From: Betaproteobacteria bacterium
Lineage (GTDB): Bacteria > Pseudomonadota > Gammaproteobacteria > Burkholderiales > SG8-41
Length of the DNA: 64,000 bases
Direction: 5' to 3'
Assembly: GCA_900299145.1 (NCBI GenBank)
Contig: OMIN01000148.1
Coordinates: 21,247-85,246, forward strand
The position numbers and the translations under genes are program-made. This document shows positions 16,263 through 23,440 of the stretch, piece after piece. Positions within the stretch are counted from its first letter, which is position 1, and every line of letters begins with the position of its first letter. The notes beneath the pieces are model-generated. The model did not search any database. It was given only the letters and a program-made list of their open reading frames with translations, and had not been told where the DNA came from.

Positions 16263-17234
16263 TTACTCCAGAACGATATTGGCGCGTTTGCCGATGTTGG
16301 CGATACGCTTGCGCTCGGCTTTCATGAAAGCGGAAAATTCCGCGGGCGACTCCGGCTGCGCGGTGGCGCCCTGTTTGACAAGGAAGCCCGACACTTCAGG
16401 GGATTTCAGCGCTGCCATAATTTCACGGTGCAGGTGTGCGCTGATGGAAGGCGGCACGCCCGCAGGCAGTACCAGTCCCCACCACTGCGTGATTTCGTAG
16501 CCCGGCACGGTGTCGGCAAACACCGGCAAGTCAGGGATCAGCGGGTCGCGCTTCGCGCCCGTGGTGGCGAGCAGCCGGATACGCCCGCCCCGCGCGTGCG
16601 GCATGGCAACCAGCGGCGAGGTGATGAGGAACTGCAACTGCCCGGCCATGACATCGGAGAGCGCCTGTGCCGAACCCTTGTAGGGCACATGGATCGTATT
16701 CACGCCCGCCAGCACATTGAACATCGCACCGGCAAGGTGTGCGGGTGATCCATTGCCTGCCGAGCCGAAATTAAGCGTACCGGGGCGTGCCTTGGCCAGC
16801 TTTACGAAATCGGCGGCGTTGTCCACTTTTAACTGTGCGCCCACAGTGAGGACATTGGCCACCGAGGCCATGCGCGACAGCGGTGTGAAATCGCGGTCGG
16901 GGTCGTAGTGCAGCCTGGGTTTCAGCGCGGGCAGGCCGGAGAGCAGTGAGGAGGTGGCCGCGAGCAGCGTGTAGCCATCCGGCGCCGCAGTCCGGGCAAT
17001 ATCGAGCCCGATCATGCCGGTGGCGCCCGCGCGCGCATCGATAACGAACGACTGTCCCATCTGCTGGGTGAGCTTGTTCCCGACGACGCGCGATACCACT
17101 TCCTGGGAACTGCCAGCCGCACCGGGAACAACGATGCGCACGGGTCGGGCAGGGTAGGCGACGCTCTGAGCAAACGCCGTAACGCAGACCAGCGTGCCGG
17201 CAGCAGCCGAAAGCAAAGACAACAGCCTAAGCAT
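16263..17234 (-). CDS. Bug/TctC-family periplasmic substrate-binding protein
   Basis: 323 residues from the ATG at 17234, which overlaps the 3' end of the formyl-THF cyclo-ligase gene by 8 bp, so translation is probably coupled; a GTG at 17255 is an alternative. The signal peptide is MLRLLSLLSAAAGTLVCVTAFAQ. Bug hallmarks: YPARPVRIVVPGAAGSSQEVV (GAAGSS replaces the usual PGG loop), IDARAGATGMIGLDI, APDGYTLLAAT and TIHVPYKGSAQ. It lies between the two sulfatases. The altered ligand loop suggests a substrate other than simple dicarboxylates, possibly a sulfate ester (inference). Confidence 0.92.
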   Translation of the reverse strand: MLRLLSLLSAAAGTLVCVTAFAQSVAYPARPVRIVVPGAAGSSQEVVSRVVGNKLTQQMGQSFVIDARAGATGMIGLDIARTAAPDGYTLLAATSSLLSGLPALKPRLHYDPDRDFTPLSRMASVANVLTVGAQLKVDNAADFVKLAKARPGTLNFGSAGNGSPAHLAGAMFNVLAGVNTIHVPYKGSAQALSDVMAGQLQFLITSPLVAMPHARGGRIRLLATTGAKRDPLIPDLPVFADTVPGYEITQWWGLVLPAGVPPSISAHLHREIMAALKSPEVSGFLVKQGATAQPESPAEFSAFMKAERKRIANIGKRANIVLE

Positions 17235-17901
17235 GAGTGGACCAACCCCTTTCACAAATGATGCCCGCCAAGTGTGCCGTGCATTCCGCAGCGTTCGCCA
17301 ACGGACACAGTTTACCGTCGGTCACGGCATGAATGCCGGCTTCCGTGATCACGAAATCCATTGGAATGTCGAAGGGCTGCGGATGGATGGTGGACATGCG
17401 CGACAGCTCAAACGCCAGGCCGATTTTCAGCGGCTGCGGCGCCATTGCCGCCAGCGTTCGATCGAAGTAACCGCCGCCGTAGCCGAGGCGAAACCCGGCT
17501 GAATCAAAGCCCACGGGGGGCATCAGTAAGGCCTGCGGCTGTACCACTTCCGTGCCGTCAGGCATCGGCAAATCAAACACACCACGCGTCATGGCCACGC
17601 CGGGCCACCATTGCCGAAAGGTGAGTGGTACGCCCTTGCCCGTTACCACCGGCAGCGCCGCGCGTGCGCCGGACTTGCGAAAATGAAGCATGGCATGGCG
17701 CGGATCGAACTCGCGTTGAAACGGCCAATAAAGGCCAACCGTCATGGTGCAAAGTTGCGCAAAGCCCTGAATCAGGCTGGCGGTGATTGCAGAGCTCCAC
17801 CGGGCATGATCGCCGTCGCTGATGGCGAGGCGCGCGGTTAGCAGGCGGGCGCGTTCCTGCTTGCGCCACGTCTTCCAGTCTTCAGGGCTGCCGGCTGGCA
17901 C
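17227..17901 (-). CDS. 5-formyltetrahydrofolate cyclo-ligase
   Basis: 224 residues. The diagnostic C-terminal motif is FRLGYGGGYFDRTLA, preceded by QALLMPPVGFDSAGF; the N-terminus has the basic KTWRKQERARLL region that holds ATP. It converts 5-formyl-THF to 5,10-methenyl-THF using ATP. The start is a GTG at 17901, 9 bp after the stop of the upstream sulfatase, without an evident ribosome site. In most proteobacteria this gene follows 6S RNA or a lytic transglycosylase gene. Here it is embedded in a sulfatase/Bug operon, and its 3' end overlaps the Bug start. Its presence there may be chance capture or may signal a one-carbon step in the pathway (inference). Confidence 0.9.
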   Translation of the reverse strand: MPAGSPEDWKTWRKQERARLLTARLAISDGDHARWSSAITASLIQGFAQLCTMTVGLYWPFQREFDPRHAMLHFRKSGARAALPVVTGKGVPLTFRQWWPGVAMTRGVFDLPMPDGTEVVQPQALLMPPVGFDSAGFRLGYGGGYFDRTLAAMAPQPLKIGLAFELSRMSTIHPQPFDIPMDFVITEAGIHAVTDGKLCPLANAAECTAHLAGIICERGWSTHA

Positions 17902-17910
17902 GGGGGTAGA

Positions 17911-19389
17911 TCAGTGATACGCCGCCTTCACCCCCGGCGGCGGCGAATATCTGAACGTGCCTTTGCCAAGAATGGCGTCCTTGCCACCATTACGCGCGAT
18001 GGCTTCGGCCTGGTCGGCGCGTGCATTGCGGTCGGCGGTATCCGGGTTTACCACGGTGCGCAGCGCTTTTTCGCACTCCGCGACCACGCTCGCGTATTGC
18101 GCATCGCGGCCGAGGTCTTTGCGCTCGAAGGGGTCGGCTTTCAAATCAAACAGCATCGGTGGAAGGCCGGCGTAGTGCACGTATTTGTAGCGGTTGTTTT
18201 CACCGCAGCGGATCATCGACGTGCCGGTGACGGATGCCGCGGCGTGATACTCCGAAAGCACGATGCGTTTCGGCGTAGAGCCATTGGCGATGTCAATTAG
18301 CGAGGCGCCCGGCAGCGTGGCATCCGCCGGAGCAAATTGCGCGCCGACGCTTTGTACATACGTGGGGAAGGCATCGGCCAGCGTCACCGGCGTGTCACAC
18401 ACGTGCCCCGCCGGAATGTCCGGGCCGGCGGCGATCATCGGGATGCCCGCGGATTCCTCATACATTGTCGATTTTCCCCACATGCCTCGCGTGCCGAGAT
18501 TGTCGCCGTGGTCGGAGGTGTAGACGATGCGCGTGTTGTTGAGCTCACCGAGTTCTTCGAGTGCGAGCAGTATCTTGCCAACGTTGTCATCCATGAATGA
18601 CGTAAGACCAAAGTACGCGGCAATCGCACGCCGCACCATTGGCTCATCGAACGGCTCGTCAAAGCACATGCTCTTGCGCATGGCGTCGGTGAACGGGTGG
18701 CGCGGGCGCTGGTCATGAGCGTACATGTCGGGGAAAGGCACCTGGTCTACTGGATACAGGTCGTAGAACGCCTGTGGCGCGATCAGCGGAAAGTGCGGAG
18801 CAACGAAGCCCACGTACATGGCCCAAGGTTTATTGGGGTGCTTACTCTTGTGCTTCGGCGCTTCGTTCTTCAACCAGTTCACTGTTGCATCGACAATGCT
18901 GCGGTCGTAACGCGTGTAATCCGATTCCCCCGGCCCCGCCTCCGGCCCCAGATTGGCCGCTCCCTTGCGTCGCGGCAGTTCGTCACGAATCAACCCCAGC
19001 AAATCGCCCACGCCGTTGACGATGTGCATCGGCAGAATTTCTTCATTAAAGCCGTTGCGTCTGGCGTCGTCGCCGCTGGCGTAATGCAGCTTGCCGATGG
19101 ACACCGCATGATGCCCCTGTTCCATCAGACGGTGGCCCCACGCCGGCAGCTTGCCGTCGTAGGCAATCGCGTTGTCCCAGCAGCGATGCTCGTGCACATA
19201 GCGCCCCGTGGCGAACGACGCACGCGCCGGCACGCAGATCGGGCAGTTGGTGTATGCGCTGGTAAAGCGTGTGCCGCGCGCGGCGAGTCTGTCGAGATTC
19301 GGCGTGCGGATCATCGCGTGGCCGTAGCAGCCGAGCACCCGTTTGTTGTGCTCATCGGAGAGGATGAAAATGGTGTTGGCGGGTTTCAT
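17911..19389 (-). CDS. Type I sulfatase (formylglycine-dependent), choline-sulfatase-like
   Basis: 492 residues. The metal site is NTIFILSDEHNKRVLGCYGH. The modified cysteine is C52 in the signature CPICVPARASFATGRYVHEH. The second signature is HHAVSIGKLHY, with a later metal site IVYTSDHGDNLGTRG. Absence of a signal peptide points to the cytoplasm. It is the first gene of the operon that continues with formyl-THF cyclo-ligase, Bug receptor and a second sulfatase; the two sulfatases are clearly diverged, so probably not isozymes for the same ester. An AT-rich boundary element begins 3 bp upstream of the ATG and occupies the place of a ribosome site; no Shine-Dalgarno motif is visible. Confidence 0.92.
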   Translation of the reverse strand: MKPANTIFILSDEHNKRVLGCYGHAMIRTPNLDRLAARGTRFTSAYTNCPICVPARASFATGRYVHEHRCWDNAIAYDGKLPAWGHRLMEQGHHAVSIGKLHYASGDDARRNGFNEEILPMHIVNGVGDLLGLIRDELPRRKGAANLGPEAGPGESDYTRYDRSIVDATVNWLKNEAPKHKSKHPNKPWAMYVGFVAPHFPLIAPQAFYDLYPVDQVPFPDMYAHDQRPRHPFTDAMRKSMCFDEPFDEPMVRRAIAAYFGLTSFMDDNVGKILLALEELGELNNTRIVYTSDHGDNLGTRGMWGKSTMYEESAGIPMIAAGPDIPAGHVCDTPVTLADAFPTYVQSVGAQFAPADATLPGASLIDIANGSTPKRIVLSEYHAAASVTGTSMIRCGENNRYKYVHYAGLPPMLFDLKADPFERKDLGRDAQYASVVAECEKALRTVVNPDTADRNARADQAEAIARNGGKDAILGKGTFRYSPPPGVKAAYH

Positions 19390-19391
19390 TG

Positions 19392-19411
19392 TAAGTATTT
19401 GATTTTATTTG
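19392..19411 (+). repeat. AT-rich boundary element, copy 5
   Basis: TAAGTATTTGATTTTATTTG, two bases from the start codon of the minus-strand sulfatase (ATG at 19389). Confidence 0.8.
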
Positions 19412-19693
19412 ATTATTTTTTGAGAATTTCTGTCATGCTATCACATGGTGCGGTGGCGATGGGCATTGCTCGGACGTAGCATGCATAAGGGGGTGCGTTT
19501 ACACGAGAGTGCATTTCCGCACCTTCGCGACGATGCATATTCCGCATTATGCTCAGCCGGCTCGTGCAACTTACCAACTCCAACATCGCCAGAGTTTCCA
19601 CGTATTGTCAGCGGATGCGATACTGCAATACAAACCATAAGCGCAGATTTCGAGAGCGATGTAAGTGCAGTCATTGCCGACTCGTCTTGCCCC

Positions 19694-19721
19694 TTGACAC
19701 CAGCAAGTTAGCGGGTATTGT
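19694..19721 (+). promoter_or_regulatory. Candidate sigma-70 promoter for the PQQ dehydrogenase
   Basis: A consensus TTGACA at 19694-19699 and TATTGT at 19716-19721 are separated by 16 bp. The start codon follows about 50 bp downstream. The -35 is perfect and the -10 matches at four positions. Confidence 0.5.
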
Positions 19722-19773
19722 TTCAGTGCATGCACGCCAAAGGCACTGCGCCACTTTCCGGGAGGAACATGCC

Positions 19774-21522
19774 GTGAATATTTGTAGATCCATTCGCGTC
19801 GTCTGTCTCGCCGTAGTAGCGGTCATGCTGCTGTCGTCGTGCGTCACGGCGCCGCAGTCCGGCGACATGCAGTCGGTGGACTGGCCGCTGCACAATCTTG
19901 ACCTGGCCGGCAGCCGGTTTTCCAAACTGAATCAGATTACGCCGGCCAACGTCAAAACGCTGACACCGCGCTGGTTGTTTCAGCATGGCGTGATTGATGG
20001 GGTGAGCAACCAGACGACGCCGGTGGTGGTCAACGGCATCATGTATGTCACCGATTCGCGCGGCAGTGTGTATGCGATGGATGCCGCCGATGGGCATTTG
20101 CGCTGGACGTTTGACGTCACGCGCTTGATCGGCGGGCGCGGTTGCCGTGCTGGGTTGGATTGCTACATTTTCCGCAATCGCGGTGTTGCCTATGAAGACG
20201 GCGTGATTTACACCGCCGCCGGTTCCTTTGTATTTGCGCTTGACGCCAGGACCGGCGCGCCCATCAAGAGCTTCGGCAAGGACGGGCAAGCTGCCACCAT
20301 ACTCGACGTGCTGAAGACGCGTTACCCTGAAGTGAAGGAAGCCATCAGCATGGGTTACTGGTTTACCGCCGCGCCGCAGGTCTACAAGGGTGTGCTGTAC
20401 GTCGTCAGCACGCGCAGCGAAAGCCACGTTCCAGGCGGACACGTGATTGCGGTCGATGCCAAGAGCGGCAAGGTGCTGTGGCATTTCAATACCGTCCCGC
20501 AGGACGCGCGCGATCAGGGCTGGGAAATTGCCGGCCCCACCTGGGTGGGCGGCGAACGCCATGGCGGGGGGATCTGGGAGACGCCGTCGATCGATCCGGA
20601 GCTGGGCCTGCTGTATGTTGCGGTGGGCAATCCGTTTGGCGACAGCACCAAGCGCGCCGGCATCAACCTTTTCACTGATTCGATCCTCGCGCTCGAATTG
20701 GGCACCGGTAAATTGAAGTGGTATTACCAGCAAACCCATCATGACGTATGGGACTACGATTCCGGTAACCCGCCGATTCTGTTCGACATGACGGTACGCG
20801 GGCAACGCGTGAAGGCGCTCGCCGAAGCCAGCAAAAACGGCTTTCTTTACATTCTGAACCGCGAAACCGGACAACCGGTTTATCCCATCAAGGAAATGCC
20901 GGTACCGACCGAAACCACGCGTGCGGGCGAGCAGCCTTGGCCCACGCAGCCGATACCGTTTACGGCAAAGGGTGAGCCCATGGAGCCGGTGAGCCCGGTG
21001 TTTCCCATTGATATCGCGCCGGAGAACCTTGTAGGCAAAAAGCTGGTGCCCATGTTTACCCCGCTGGGGCCGAATCTGGTGCGCGCACCGGGAACCGGCG
21101 GCGGCGCCAACTATGGGCCGCTCTCGTATAGTCCGCTCACCGGGCTGCTTTATGTTTCGGCAATCGACAGTCCGTTCGGCGCGACGCGTGCACCGAAAGG
21201 CTACATATCCGCCTACGATCCCACGACCGGCGAACTGGTGTGGCGGAAAATTTTCGAAGGCTGGGCTCAGGCGGGTTCCGTGGTAACAGCGGGTGGCTTG
21301 CTGTTTGTGGGCAGCGGCAGTAATACGGCAGGCTACTTTTACGCTTACGACGCAAAAACCGGCGAGGAGCTTTGGAAATTCAACACCGGTGCAGGCATCT
21401 TTTCGTCGCCGTCGACCTACATGGTGAACGGCGAAGAATTCGTCACCGTCGCTTCGGGCGGCGGCGACCGCGGACGCCGAGGCGGCGACTTGATCCTGAG
21501 TTTTGCACTGCCCAAGCGGTGA
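19774..21522 (+). CDS. PQQ-dependent (quinoprotein) dehydrogenase, lipoprotein
   Basis: 582 residues from a GTG at 19774, which follows GGGAGGAA; the nearby ATG leads to an immediate stop. The N-terminus is a lipoprotein signal (VVCLAVVAVMLLSSC), so the enzyme is probably anchored in the outer or inner membrane facing the periplasm. Beta-propeller W-motifs recur through the chain, for example LDLAGSRFSKLNQITPANVK, GSVYAMDAADGHLRWTFD, VIAVDAKSGKVLWHFNT, YISAYDPTTGELVWRK and YFYAYDAKTGEELWKFNTG. No haem motif (CxxCH) is present, so it is not a quinohaemoprotein. Family members oxidise alcohols or aldehydes; the substrate is unknown. PQQ biosynthesis genes are not in the window. It is probably monocistronic. 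Confidence 0.88.
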   Translation: MNICRSIRVVCLAVVAVMLLSSCVTAPQSGDMQSVDWPLHNLDLAGSRFSKLNQITPANVKTLTPRWLFQHGVIDGVSNQTTPVVVNGIMYVTDSRGSVYAMDAADGHLRWTFDVTRLIGGRGCRAGLDCYIFRNRGVAYEDGVIYTAAGSFVFALDARTGAPIKSFGKDGQAATILDVLKTRYPEVKEAISMGYWFTAAPQVYKGVLYVVSTRSESHVPGGHVIAVDAKSGKVLWHFNTVPQDARDQGWEIAGPTWVGGERHGGGIWETPSIDPELGLLYVAVGNPFGDSTKRAGINLFTDSILALELGTGKLKWYYQQTHHDVWDYDSGNPPILFDMTVRGQRVKALAEASKNGFLYILNRETGQPVYPIKEMPVPTETTRAGEQPWPTQPIPFTAKGEPMEPVSPVFPIDIAPENLVGKKLVPMFTPLGPNLVRAPGTGGGANYGPLSYSPLTGLLYVSAIDSPFGATRAPKGYISAYDPTTGELVWRKIFEGWAQAGSVVTAGGLLFVGSGSNTAGYFYAYDAKTGEELWKFNTGAGIFSSPSTYMVNGEEFVTVASGGGDRGRRGGDLILSFALPKR

Positions 21523-21589
21523 GGAGGCGTCCGGGCTGCGCGATCAGGCGCGAGCAAAAGATGGTATGAGTATGCTCAAGCGTATTCTT

Positions 21590-21609
21590 TAAGTATTTGA
21601 ATTTATTGA
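21590..21609 (+). repeat. AT-rich boundary element, copy 6
   Basis: TAAGTATTTGAATTTATTGA, between the convergent dehydrogenase and Bug genes, about 18 bp from the Bug stop codon. Confidence 0.8.
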
Positions 21610-21627
21610 TTTATTTTCATAAATGAT

Positions 21628-22623
21628 TTATTCCACCGTCGCGCTGGATGCCTTCACCACCGCCGCCCACATAGCCACTTCATCGCGCAGCCAGCGCGTG
21701 GTTTCGTCTGCCGTGTAGCCAAAAGGCTCGGCCCCCAGCGCTATCAGCCGCTGGCGAACTTCGTCCGTGCGCACGGCTTGGATCACCACACCGGCCAACC
21801 GGTTGATGATGTCGCGCGGCGTGGCGGCAGGCGCATGCAGGCTGTAGGTGGCGTTGACGATCATGTCGACGCCGCCTTCGCGCATGGTCGGTACTTGTGG
21901 CAGCAGCGTTGAACGCTTGGTCGCCGTGACGCCCAGCGCGCGCAGCCGGCCGGCTTTGGTGTATTCAATCACCGACGGCACATTGCCAAAATTCAATTCG
22001 ACTTCGCCGCCGATCAATGCCGTCAGCGACGGCGACGTGCCGCGATAGGGCACGTGCCGCAGCCGCGTATTCGTGCGCAATTTGAACAGTTCGCCCGACA
22101 GATGTTGCGTGGTGCCGTTGCTGCCGGAGGAAAACTTGAGTTCATCCGGCTTCGCGCGCGCTAGCGAGATCAGCTCCTTCACGGTGCGCGCTGGCAGCGA
22201 CGGATGCACCACCAGCACGTTGGTACTGGCCGCGAACAGCGAGATCGACGCCAGATCACGCTGTGTGTCGAACGACAGGTTCTTGTAGAGCGACATATTG
22301 ATCGCCACCGGCGAAGAATTCACCAGCAGCGTGTAGCCGTCGGGTGGCGCCTTGACCACATAATCCATCGCGATATTCGTGCTGGCGCCGGCGCGGTTTT
22401 CGATGAGCACCTGCTGGCCCAGCGCCTCTACCATCTTTGGTAGCAGCAGCCGCACCATGATGTCCGTGCCGCCACCAGCGGGAAAGCCGTTGATCATGCG
22501 GATGGGTTTTACCGGCCAGGCCTGTCCTGAGCCTGTCGAAGCGGTTTGTGCTGGCGCGGGCAGCGGGAGGGTGGCAGTCAGCGTGCAGACAAGAGCAGCG
22601 CTGAAATGGCGGGGTATCAACAT
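21628..22623 (-). CDS. Bug/TctC-family periplasmic substrate-binding protein
   Basis: 331 residues. The signal peptide (ALVCTLTATLPLPAPAQ) is followed by an unusual linker TASTGSGQA before WPVKPIRMINGFPAGGGTDI. That linker is encoded by a common dispersed repeat inserted in frame at 22521-22542. Further hallmarks: IENRAGASTNIAMDY, PPDGYTLLVNS, LRHVPYRGTSPS. It lies 17 bp downstream of the RraA-like gene, suggesting co-transcription, and so might bind a substrate of the 4,5-cleavage pathway (inference). No convincing ribosome site before the ATG at 22623. Confidence 0.92.
   Translation of the reverse strand: MLIPRHFSAALVCTLTATLPLPAPAQTASTGSGQAWPVKPIRMINGFPAGGGTDIMVRLLLPKMVEALGQQVLIENRAGASTNIAMDYVVKAPPDGYTLLVNSSPVAINMSLYKNLSFDTQRDLASISLFAASTNVLVVHPSLPARTVKELISLARAKPDELKFSSGSNGTTQHLSGELFKLRTNTRLRHVPYRGTSPSLTALIGGEVELNFGNVPSVIEYTKAGRLRALGVTATKRSTLLPQVPTMREGGVDMIVNATYSLHAPAATPRDIINRLAGVVIQAVRTDEVRQRLIALGAEPFGYTADETTRWLRDEVAMWAAVVKASSATVE
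22521..22542. repeat. Dispersed CCTGAGCCTGTCGAAG repeat inside a coding region
   Basis: The sequence CCTGTCCTGAGCCTGTCGAA (plus GC) is a short interspersed repeat seen in many proteobacterial genomes. Here it is read in frame as ASTGSGQA at the signal peptide junction of the Bug gene. Confidence 0.7.
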
Positions 22624-22640
22624 GTTTTGTCGCCGGTTAA

Positions 22641-23372
22641 CTACTTGTACTTCTTTGTAATCAAATCGCTGACCGAAACACCCTTGTCGATATCCGCCTT
22701 GCGTTTGGTGTCCGCACCGTCGATTTTGAGCGCCAGTTCCAGCACGGCGGCGATTTTATCGGCAGGAATTATCGCCACGCCCGCTTCGTCCGCGCACACC
22801 AGATCGCCGGGCTTGCACGGTACGCCGCGAATTTCCACCGTACCGTTGACCTCGACCGTCTGCATGCGCCACTTGCCGGTGATCGGTGTGAAGCCGCGGC
22901 ACCACACTGGCCAACCCATGCCGCGATACTGATCGGGGTCGCGCACGGTGGCATCCACCACCGCGCCGATGAAGCCCTGCCGCCGCGCGATGGTTGCCGA
23001 TTGCCCGCCCATATTCGAGCAGCCCATCACGCCCTGCATCACCAGCACGTCGCCCGGCTCGGCAAGGTTGTGCGCCTCGGTCTCGCCCTGCGTGTTGATT
23101 TTCTCGTTGGCAGCCTTGTGGATTTGAACGTCACGCGCAATGTTTCGTACGGTGAGCGCGGGGCCGACGATGCGTTGACCGGTGTTTACCGGCGGCATGA
23201 GATACGCGGGGATCACCGCGACGATGCCGAGCTCATCGCAGGCATCAGACAGCGTGCCGGTCAAATCCACCAGCGCCGTGAATTGATCGATGATGGCTTT
23301 GGCGGGGCGCGGAATGTCGGTGAGGCGGATTGCCTCGCGCGGCATGCGGCCTAGAGTTTTCTTTTCTGGCAT
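22641..23372 (-). CDS. RraA-fold aldolase (HMG/CHA aldolase-like)
   Basis: 243 residues with the RraA/'demethylmenaquinone methyltransferase' fold: LSDACDELGI, QRIVGPALTVRN, EPGDVLVMQGVMGCSNMGGQSATIARRQG, FIGAVVDATVRDPDQY, and GDLVCADEAGVAIIP. The D in DATVRD and the E-A-G motif are the metal and catalytic positions of 4-hydroxy-4-methyl-2-oxoglutarate / 4-carboxy-4-hydroxy-2-oxoadipate aldolase, which splits the substrate into pyruvate plus a 2-oxo acid. Some family members are only regulators of RNase E, but the length and catabolic context favour an aldolase. CGGAGAA precedes the ATG at 23372. Confidence 0.82.
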   Translation of the reverse strand: MPEKKTLGRMPREAIRLTDIPRPAKAIIDQFTALVDLTGTLSDACDELGIVAVIPAYLMPPVNTGQRIVGPALTVRNIARDVQIHKAANEKINTQGETEAHNLAEPGDVLVMQGVMGCSNMGGQSATIARRQGFIGAVVDATVRDPDQYRGMGWPVWCRGFTPITGKWRMQTVEVNGTVEIRGVPCKPGDLVCADEAGVAIIPADKIAAVLELALKIDGADTKRKADIDKGVSVSDLITKKYK

Positions 23373-23440
23373 AAGGTTCTCCGAATGTTAAGTTGCCATT
23401 GTAGCGAACCCAAGCGCTGCCGCGATGTCAGCCAGCTGCT

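Larger units (their letters stand above)
19390..19773. other. Intergenic region between sulfatase operon and PQQ dehydrogenase
   Basis: 384 bp without a supported gene, between divergent units. It holds an AT-rich boundary element next to the sulfatase start and a sigma-70-like promoter at 19694-19721 facing the dehydrogenase. An open frame continues upstream from the dehydrogenase to 19549, but it lacks a signal peptide at that end and no ribosome site is seen. Confidence 0.7.

Noticed and set aside
17895..17915. 6S RNA expected next to 5-formyl-THF cyclo-ligase
   Set aside because: Only 9 bp separate the gene from the upstream sulfatase, so the RNA cannot be there.
19549..19773. N-terminal extension of the PQQ dehydrogenase frame
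   Set aside because: It precedes a good ribosome site and a lipoprotein signal at 19774 and crosses a promoter-like sequence.
19723..20874. A 383-codon minus-strand frame opposite the PQQ dehydrogenase
   Set aside because: Shadow of the dehydrogenase; no recognisable domain or ribosome site.
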